Origin: Leptodontidium sp. MPI-SDFR-AT-0119
Taxonomy: Eukaryota; Ascomycota; Leotiomycetes; Helotiales; Leptodontidiaceae
Direction: 5' to 3'
NCBI GenBank assembly: GCA_020726505.1
Contig: JAHLEZ010000015.1
Location: 1,736,001-1,800,000 of the forward strand
DNA: 64,000 nucleotides
How positions within the stretch are numbered: position 1 is the first letter of the stretch; each line of letters starts with the position of its first letter. Both the position numbers and the translations under genes were made by a program. The notes under the pieces are model-generated. The model searched no databases. It was not told the DNA's origin and saw only the letters and a program-made list of their open reading frames with translations. This document shows positions 57,591-64,000 of the stretch, piece by piece.

Positions 57591-58208
57591 TTACTGTGCC
57601 GACAGCGAAAACGCTACATTGCCCGTCGAAGCTCCCCCCACACAGGTAGAGCTGAATGTCCCAGTGGGGCAAACAGCTCTAGCTGCACGAACACACCCTT
57701 CCCATCGTCCTTTGCTGACGTTGATGGTAGCTCCAGAGTCAACTGCATTGAGTTTGAAGAGCGCGGTGCCAGATGAACCAGTTGTTGAGGATGGTGCCCC
57801 TCCGCACTTTGTGATAGCACCAGCAATTCCGCCGCAGATTCCAAGCAGAGCCACGTTCGCACTGTTATGAGTTAGCATGCTTCTGGATAGTCGGTCCTGC
57901 AGGAGATCTAGATGCAGTAGACGCCACGATCTTAGGCGAAGTCGTGAGGTGATTACTTACTCGTGGAAAACAATATTACTGGGAAATTATCAGCATACTG
58001 TAGACCGAGAGGGTGTTCCTGAAGCTACTCACGCAGAAGTATCAATACATTTAGTATCAAGTACAGCATTTGGGTTGACTGAAGTCGAAGCTCGCATCTG
58101 CAGAACTTCGAGGTGGTCATGATTGATACCAACAGAAGCGAAAGGAGCTGCAGTCACACAAGCCGCAGAAACGGCCAGGACGAGAGCGAGAATGTTGGTG
58201 GAAAACAT
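57591..58208 (-). CDS. small secreted cysteine-containing protein (candidate effector or cell-wall protein)
   Basis: Minus-strand exons 58208-58033, 57978-57961 (18 nt micro-exon) and 57861-57591 give 154 residues. A clear signal peptide (MFSTNILALVLAVSAACVTA, cut near Ala20-Ala21) is followed by a ~133-residue mature chain with six Cys at 54, 74, 84, 121, 129 and 138. The C-terminal half has Gly/Thr/Ser-rich strands (GICGGIAGAITKCGG, SGATINVSKGRWEGC) and looks like a compact beta-rich fold. I recall related small secreted proteins in other ascomycetes, but no known function. Even Cys count and size fit an apoplastic effector or surface protein. Confidence 0.88.
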
Positions 58209-58521
58209 TATGAAGTACTGTGGGTGGATGATGTGCGAAGAGGAGTTTTTGAGACTGTGCTGAAAGAAGACGTCGAGTCTGTGGTGAGAAAGAAGTATAC
58301 ACTGTTGAAGTAGAGAATTGGATATTTGAAAGCAAAGAATGACACCGATCACAGATCGTAAGGTTAGAAAAAAGGTTAACAGACAAAAAGCTCACAAAGA
58401 TCAGACGGAAAGATACACATCTGTATATCACTTGGTTTCAATTCTGGCGGTGCCTGATATCCTCAATCGAGGCTGGGGTGGCGCCACAAAATCCACAAAA
58501 CCGGTCCTCTCAAAACAAGAT
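58209..58521. promoter_or_regulatory. promoter of the small secreted protein gene
   Basis: About 310 bp upstream of the ATG at 58208 (minus strand). AT-rich, with no recognised element. Confidence 0.35.
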
Positions 58522-58653
58522 TTATTTCACCAGGCGATCATACTTGGCCTTCATCTCGTCTCCAAGATCTCCGTCCGAGCCATCCAATGTCGTTGGCGTG
58601 TTTTGGAACAATGGGCTTTTCGGTACAGGGGATGAATTCGCTCGCTTGAACGT
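58522..58653 (-). pseudogene. orphan terminal-exon-like coding sequence without a start
   Basis: After a good acceptor (CGGTTTCAG) the frame reads 43 residues, TFKRANSSPVPKSPLFQNTP and then a Gly/Asp-rich stretch and EMKAKYDRLVK, to a TAA at 58524-58522. The composition is protein-like and the end is clean, but no ATG exists upstream on this strand before the next gene (58981), apart from one that stops after six codons. It may be the last exon of a decayed gene, or of one starting at a non-ATG codon (GTG at 58732). Confidence 0.4.
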
Positions 58654-58980
58654 CTGAAACCGCTTTCAAAACAAGCACCCTGCAGGTGATGGCTGTCCGT
58701 GTTTCGATCGTCCGGTCTCGAAACCTCGTCACCGAGAGTTGGGGAGAAGATACTCTTCGTTTACCGGGTCAGTTGTGAGTTGATGGGAGCAGGATAGCCT
58801 ATTTATGCTAGAGATGGAACGCAACCGATTGATTGATACAGCAAATCACTTGTAGATCGGATGGATGGGATTCGGTATGATCTAAATAAGCAAAAAAGCA
58901 AATGAAATGAAAAGCAAAGTCCTGGTATCTCCCCAACGCCAAAGCTATAAAAAACAAAGTATCATTCGTAGGAGCACTTC
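58654..58980 (-). other. short spacer upstream of the orphan exon, 3' flank of the wss1-like gene
   Basis: Contains a possible donor (GTAAAC) and an open stretch in the frame of the orphan exon, but no start codon. A/T-rich toward 58980. Confidence 0.35.
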
Positions 58981-60433
58981 TTACTTCCTGGCACCGCAAA
59001 CTCCACACAAACCAACGTCTCCAGCATTGACGTATTGTCCGTCTTTGCAGGTTGAGCTCTTGCACCGCCAGGAATTTGCAACAAATTCTGGCTTGAGGAC
59101 ATTCGCGCAGGCCATGCAAGTTAAGGCGTTTGGTTCGTTGTTGACCAAACAGACGGGGCATGATCCCTCTGTGGCTTGAGACTTCTTGTACACAGCATCG
59201 CCGCCCTTGGGAGCTGGCTCGGTTCTAGAAGATCCGTCGTTCCTTGCTTCCTTCCTCGGCTTTCTTGTTGGGCCTTGAGCAGCAGATGGTTGCGGTTTCA
59301 ATGTCTGATCTGGTTTGAGGACTTTGGAGTTAGATGTTGAGGGTCTGGAGGGTGACGGTTCTGACTTGATAGCGTTCTTCGAGAAGTACTGTTGCGAGTG
59401 CCCTGGGATGCTTTGCAGCTCAAGAAGCTCTCTTTTTGCATCCTCGTCGTTCTTATCTTCATCATCACAAACTCTGACCATTCCACGTCCATGGTTGTCA
59501 GTCAGTCTCTCCCCATTGATATCGATAGCGTCATCCGGTTCTGGCTTGATGTAGACATTGTCCTCCGCATCGCTTTCCGCCTCACTGTCGGTGACAAAAT
59601 CCTCGTCCTTGATCTGTGGCTCTTCCTCCTTGACCTCGAACCTCGCCAAAGCCGCCGCGGCACGTAACGCCCTTCCTCTCGCACTACCGGCAACTCTTGG
59701 CTTGCCAGCAGGTTTCTTGCCCTTCTCCAGCTTCGTCTTTACTTCCTCATCCGCACCTAGAGCCACACCATTGACGCCAAACCTCTTCCTAATCCTCCTC
59801 TCCTTTGCCTCCTTATACGTGATCTTAGGCTTAACCTTCCTCTTCTTGCCACCTCTTGAACGAAAGGTACCTCCACACATATGTTCTGGCAGAACTTCCC
59901 CACTTTCAAGTGTATCCCGAGCAAACGCTCCATTCTCCAACAGTACTCCCCTTCCCCATAGTCCCTCTCCGGTATACTTCTTCTCCCATAGACCCTTCAT
60001 CTCGGCAGCGAATTCGTTTCTGACGGCCCAGAAAGCTTTCGAGTGGTTCATCTGCTTGTTGTGTGCAAGTTCGTGCATCATGACCATCTGGACGAAGTTG
60101 AAGGGGAGCCAGTGGCCTGTTGAAGGCGACTTCAGTACAAGCTGGATGACCTCTCCGTTGTTGAAGTTACGTCCTGCAAGACCCATTAGCTAGCATTCTA
60201 GGACCAAGAGATATTAGTAAAGGCATACCCCAAAATTCCAGATTTGGTTCGTACTCCTCAAGAGAAACCACGGCTAGGTGATGGCGATTCATGATAGGAA
60301 GACACTGCGCAGCTATCCTTTCAAGATAATCCTTTGACGTCTTCTCATCAGGACCTGGGAGAGGCTTAATGAAGACGACATTTTTGTTGGGTTGGGATTG
60401 TTTGACGTTTATTCTTTCCCAGCCGAGAGGCAT
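58981..60433 (-). CDS. wss1: DNA-protein crosslink repair metalloprotease Wss1/SPRTN-like (WLM domain)
   Basis: Minus-strand exons 60433-60229 and 60173-58981 (55 nt intron) give 465 residues. The WLM domain fills residues 1-~200. The zinc site HELAHNKQMNH has H102, E103, H106 and H112 (HExxHxxxxxH), preceded by the fold segment PNLEFWGRNFNNGEVIQLVLK. A basic region (KKRKVKPKITYKEAKERR) may serve as a nuclear signal. Acidic linker segments follow. The C-terminus has two RanBP2-type zinc fingers (CPVCLVNNEPNALTCMAC; WRCKSSTCKDG...CGVC). Wss1 cleaves proteins trapped on DNA with Cdc48 and SUMO. The end ...CGVCGARK is natural for the family. Confidence 0.95.
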
Positions 60434-60925
60434 TTTGAGATCAATTCTCGAGGTTCTTAGATGTTGGTGTCTCGTACGACAAGATGTTAAAGTGGTGGGG
60501 TTGAGATGATTGACGCGACTTAATCAGACGCCACCCGGCGCGCAGTCACGAGAGAGATGGAGATCCTCTGAGACGGACCCTGGAATTGGGGGTTATATCA
60601 ATGTCTGAAATGATTTTGGGACAATTGTAGAGGGTGAATGTCAAGTACTGGAGATCCTCATAAAAATAAAATGCATAGATCTGAGTCTCTGACATTGGGA
60701 TTTTAAAGTACTTTTTTCTTGTGACGCACCGGAAGCCAAAATGTCCAAAGCTAGGTATTTCATGGAGAAAGGTTTAATTTTTGAACAATTAAGATGTTTC
60801 TCTTTTTCTTCTAGCATTCACTTCTTTATTTGAATTCATACAAGCCCTAACATAATCCTTTAGAGCTATTTCCCAAACGGCCAATCCGTAGCCATCCTCC
60901 CAGAACGCCTTATAGCACACTATCC
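60434..60925 (-). promoter_or_regulatory. wss1 promoter and vps71 3' flank
   Basis: 492 bp between tandem minus-strand genes. AT-rich in the downstream half, with no recognised element. Confidence 0.35.
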
Positions 60926-61900
60926 TCAAGCTCCATACCTCTGGAAGCAATCCTGCTGATGTGTATTCAAACACTCCAAAGCACAAACCTTCCCTCCACA
61001 CCTCATGCACTTAATTCTCCCCCAATACCCACAGATCTCACAGAACTGCTTGACCGGTTTCCTCATATCCTCCTCAACCCAAGGTCCCCTCGTCTCATTG
61101 TAAGTCAACGGCGGAGCAGCCAGAAGCTTCTCTATCTCTTCCTGCGACGGCATCCCCGGGATCCTCGACACGAGAAGCGCGTCCTTGTCTCCTGGGTGAG
61201 GGATTGGTAGTGTCGAGTTCCCCTGTGAGAGGACTGGAGCGTCCGGCATGGGTGTGTCTTTCGTGCTCGGTTCCGCCTTGATGGGTGCTGGTGTGGAGGC
61301 TGTAGAGACTTTTCGGAGAGGTGTAGGTGCTGCGACGGCATTGGGATCTTTCTTTTTATGTGATCGTGTGCCTTTACTTGTGAGGTGCGGTACTGCTGTG
61401 CCGGGTGCTGCTCGTGGAACCGGTCGTGCCGGAGTTGAGACGGGTTGGGAGGGAGCAGGAGCAGCGGACGGGTTCTGGGCGAGGGCTTCGAAGTCTGAGA
61501 GGTAGTTTGCGAACGTCTTTTGGGATTGAAGGATCTTTCGAACGCCGGATGTGACTTTGCCATGGCTCACTGTTCAAGCATAACTGTTAGCAATCCATTC
61601 TAACTGGAGGGGTTTGGTCGTCCTACCTCGTCCAGCATTATCGCGGTGCCGTATAGGCACCGGGATGGAGACGTCTTTCGCATTCTCGCGATCCAGAGCA
61701 GCTAGGTCGCGGAGTATCTTAGCATCCTGTCGAGCTGTGGTTTCGTGGCTGCTGGCGACATTCTGGTTGCGAGCGCGCTTTCGAGAAGAAGGTTGTAAGG
61801 CTGAGACGGAGGCATTAATTCCTGTGTCCGGAACGTAGGCCCAGCCTGGTGCTGGAGCTGTCTTGGAGTTTGCGACCTCTCTGACGCCGAAGTTGAGCAT
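60926..61900 (-). CDS. vps71: SWR1 chromatin remodelling complex subunit Vps71/Swc6 (HIT zinc finger)
   Basis: Minus-strand exons 61900-61627 and 61569-60926 (57 nt intron) give 305 residues. An N-terminal basic region is followed by a helix that spans the intron (AALDRENAKDVSIPVPIRHR, then VSHGKVTSGVRKIL), the part that contacts Arp6/Swr1 in the complex. A Pro/Ala-rich linker follows. The C-terminal HIT zinc finger reads CEICGYWGRIKCMRCGGKVC, then CLNTHQQDC. SWR1 swaps H2A for H2A.Z in nucleosomes. The small size and lone HIT finger fit Vps71/ZNHIT1 rather than other HIT proteins. Confidence 0.93.
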
Positions 61901-62312
61901 TGTGTCATAAAATCATGTCAAGTGTGTTGTGTTGGATAGAAGATGGTTCTTGGAGGTGCGTGTGGGGTACTTATAAGAATATTCGTTGTAGGCGAAAGCA
62001 AGGCTAGGAACTCGAAGTCAACAGGATAGAAGGCCGATCGCCACATTTACGGGGAGATATCAATGGGGTTCATGAGTTGAGACTTGGTATCGTATCATTT
62101 GCAGATAATCTGCCGTTTTGGTATCTCATGTGCTCGCAGCGAACAATGCAGTAGAAATCGAGAGAACTGTTGTACACCCTGCTCGGGAATTTGCCATGGT
62201 GTCCCTTTCCCCTCACACCGTTCCTTACCACAACTAACCAACCCAACCCAAGCCAAATTCAAAGATTATGTCCTTCCATTATCCCCTCATGATTCCATTA
62301 ACGCGCTCCCCT
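61901..62312. promoter_or_regulatory. vps71 promoter and 3' flank of the small mitochondrial protein gene
   Basis: 412 bp. The + strand open frame at 62084-62500 overlaps the real minus-strand gene and is a shadow. No element recognised. Confidence 0.35.
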
Positions 62313-62917
62313 TCACTTCTTCTTCTTCTCCAACTCAGCCAGCTTCTCCTCCAATGTCTGAACGTAGCTGTGGACGCGTTGTACCGAGGCTTGCAGGCTC
62401 TGTAATAGAAGTCAGCTCCAGTTCATATGTCTCGTTCCAGCAACCCAGTATAAGGTCCGCCGCCGCTTCCGGAAGGTATTCTACGGTATGTGTGAGATGA
62501 AGAACTAGATGCAAAGACGCACATAGATATCCTCAGTGAGCAGGCCGTTCGACACCTTGTACTCGTCAAGAACGTAGTAGTAAACACCGGCTCCAGCGAG
62601 TGTGCTTCCTAGAAGAAAACCGAACAGTCTGTTTAGAGAAGATAGTTAGCCAACCCAGCTCTTGTGACTCCCCAAACGCCATTCTTTCAGATGTAGGGAC
62701 GAAAACAGGAAATGTAGGGCATCTGCTATGCGGTACGTAATATCGCAACAGAAAGTGGGAATACGGACCCTCCTCTGAATGCACCGACTGGCTTCCGTAC
62801 TGGCAGAGGTGCTGCGACTTCTGCGAATCTTCGAGTGGAGGTTTGGAAGCTTCGGGATGTGAGGGATGCGGAGGGAGAGGAGAGGCGCATTGCCGGTCTG
62901 AGGATGCGCGATGCCAT
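62313..62917 (-). CDS. small mitochondrial membrane protein of unknown function, conserved in fungi
   Basis: Minus-strand exons 62917-62769, 62628-62523 and 62399-62313 (introns of 140 and 123 nt) give 113 residues. The N-terminal ~40 residues are an Arg/Ser presequence (ASRILRPAMRLSSPSASL...). A single membrane helix follows (FGFLLGSTLAGAGVYYYVL), then a short coiled coil ending in four Lys (ELEKKKK). This layout suggests an inner-membrane protein facing the intermembrane space or matrix. I recall the family from other ascomycetes but no name or function. All three junctions keep phase. Confidence 0.88.
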
Positions 62918-63472
62918 CTTGTTGCTGTTCTGCTCTTAAATATTTGAATACGTTGGGTGCGAATCGCGTTTTGGGAGAGATCCTGTTCTTCGGCCGGAAT
63001 CAATTGGGTTGCTTTGAAATGGTCTTGTGCTGTTGTTGATCTTTGAGCTCACATCCCAGCCCGTACCCCGGATTCCCTGTTCGATTTGAACCTCAGGCTA
63101 GACACCTACCCGTAAATGTTGAACGCAAGCGAGTTGGACAAAAAGGCGGAGGGGGATTATAAAATAAAAGGACACATCCTACATGGCTAAACCCGAGGAG
63201 TATGAATTGTTGATGTTGCTTTTTGTAGTTTGATTTAGATAAGAATATTGATGTTGATTATATCATGCAAGCCATTAATTACAATTTAAAAAGACAGGCT
63301 CGCCGATTCACATCAAGGCGTAGTAATCGAGGAGATAGATTATCAGAAAGGTCGCTAGCAATTTTATTATGTAGGCTATTCCAGAATTCCGGGATGCCAT
63401 TCGTACTCCTCGCTGGATTTCAGGAGGTAAAATGAATACACGTCATGAAAAATTTGCTCCTGATTGCACCCA
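62918..63472. other. promoter of the small mitochondrial gene and PDI 3' flank
   Basis: 555 bp, AT-rich from 63150 to 63300. No gene seen. Confidence 0.35.
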
Positions 63473-64000
63473 CTACAACTCATCATGGTCCTCAGCTGCC
63501 TCCGTGGCCTTGCTCTTGACTGCCTCAGTAGCCTCCTCAGCGTCCTCCTTAGCAGCCTCAGTTGCGGCAGCGGCTTGCTCGGCCATCGACTCGACGATTG
63601 GCTTCTCGGCTTCAGCAGCCTCTTCCTCGTATGTGACCTCAACAGCATGCTTGCCGTTCTCCTTGACAAACTTGATGAGATCCTCAATGCTACGGCTGCC
63701 GCTGTAGGTGACTGGGTTCTTCTTGTCGCCAGCCTTGTAAAGCTTGATAGTAGGGAATCCTTGGATCTCATCGGGGACGTCGTTGAGGGTAGCATCAACT
63801 TTAGCGATGGTGACCTTGTCAGTGAAACCAGCATCAGCGTAAAGCTGAGCGAGGATATCGTACTTGGGGGCAAGAGCCTTGCAGTGACCACACCATGGGG
63901 CGTAGAACTCGATCAAGACATCCTTCTTGTCATCCAAAACAATATCGTCGTAGTTCTTGGCAACAACGATTTGGACTGGGCCTTCTTGGGTCTCTGGGAT
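63473..64000 (-). CDS. pdi1: protein disulfide isomerase, C-terminal part (gene continues beyond the window)
   Basis: The frame is open from the window edge and covers 175 residues to a TAG at 63475-63473. It holds the second thioredoxin domain: FYAPWCGHCKALAPKYDIL with the CGHC active site, the cis-Pro loop GFPTIKLY, then an Ala/Glu-rich acidic tail and the ER-retrieval signal HDEL at the end. The first ~25 visible residues (IPETQEGPVQIVVAKNY) are the typical linker before this domain. PDI forms and rearranges disulfides in the ER lumen. The 5' part (first thioredoxin and b domains) is outside the window. Confidence 0.97.
   Translation of the reverse strand: MPETQEGPVQIVVAKNYDDIVLDDKKDVLIEFYAPWCGHCKALAPKYDILAQLYADAGFTDKVTIAKVDATLNDVPDEIQGFPTIKLYKAGDKKNPVTYSGSRSIEDLIKFVKENGKHAVEVTYEEEAAEAEKPIVESMAEQAAAATEAAKEDAEEATEAVKSKATEAAEDHDEL

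Overview
The window is a gene-dense stretch of nuclear DNA from a filamentous ascomycete (Pezizomycotina; a Leotiomycetes-like fungus is my guess, from general gene style only). The evidence is short spliceosomal introns (mostly 47-60 nt, with GT...CTAAC...AG signals), fungal-only families (Zn2Cys6 regulator with fungal transcription factor domain, HAK potassium transporter, Vps71/Swc6, Kel3, small secreted cysteine protein), and genes on both strands with mixed housekeeping roles. I rebuilt 22 protein-coding genes by joining exons so that reading phase and family conservation agreed across every intron. Two of these run off the window edges. Only two entries are less than clean genes: Nup159, which carries one frameshift, and an orphan exon at 58522-58653.

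Layout. 1-9.8 kb: end of a probable GC-kinase, a 2.6 kb gene-free stretch with an array of degenerate GCGATGTGCAACAAAA repeats, a CUE-like protein, a tandem duplication plus a MITE, a CCDC90/Fmp32 mitochondrial coiled-coil protein, and eIF2-gamma. 9.8-23.8 kb: an MFS (DHA2-like) transporter, a Pst2/WrbA-type quinone reductase, mitochondrial MutS homologue Msh1, and ribosomal stalk protein P0, separated by long spacers with repeats. 24-34 kb: Trm82, a helical-repeat mitochondrial-like protein, uroporphyrinogen decarboxylase (Hem12), cytosine deaminase (Fcy1), and a Ydj1-type DnaJ. 35-46 kb: a Zn2Cys6 regulator, proteasome beta-2 (Pup1), and nucleoporin Nup159. 46.7-58.2 kb: an FAD monooxygenase, an S33 peptidase, Kel3, a HAK potassium transporter, and a small secreted protein. 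58.9-64 kb: Wss1-type DNA-protein-crosslink protease, Vps71/Swc6, a small mitochondrial protein, and the C-terminal half of protein disulfide isomerase.

The genes do not form an obvious pathway or biosynthetic cluster. They look like ordinary conserved loci. Several pairs are divergent and share short promoters (Fmp32/eIF2-gamma, P0/Trm82, helical-repeat protein/Hem12, Pup1/Nup159, S33 peptidase/Kel3). Others converge with very short gaps (Hem12/Fcy1, monooxygenase/S33 peptidase).

The most unusual signals are: (1) an open, in-frame 63-codon extension behind the TGA stop of the Pst2-like gene, ending in a CaaX box, which suggests stop-codon readthrough to a lipid-anchored isoform; (2) the array of at least 12 GCGATGTGCAACAAAA units at 1313-2294, with one outlying copy at 17737; (3) a 240 bp element with perfect 34 bp terminal inverted repeats at 6200-6439; (4) decayed copies of the msh1 3' end just downstream of msh1; (5) a one-base frameshift in a G6 run in the Nup159 FG region; (6) a GC-AG intron in the S33 peptidase gene; and (7) an unusually long intron, open for 105 codons, in the Zn2Cys6 gene.
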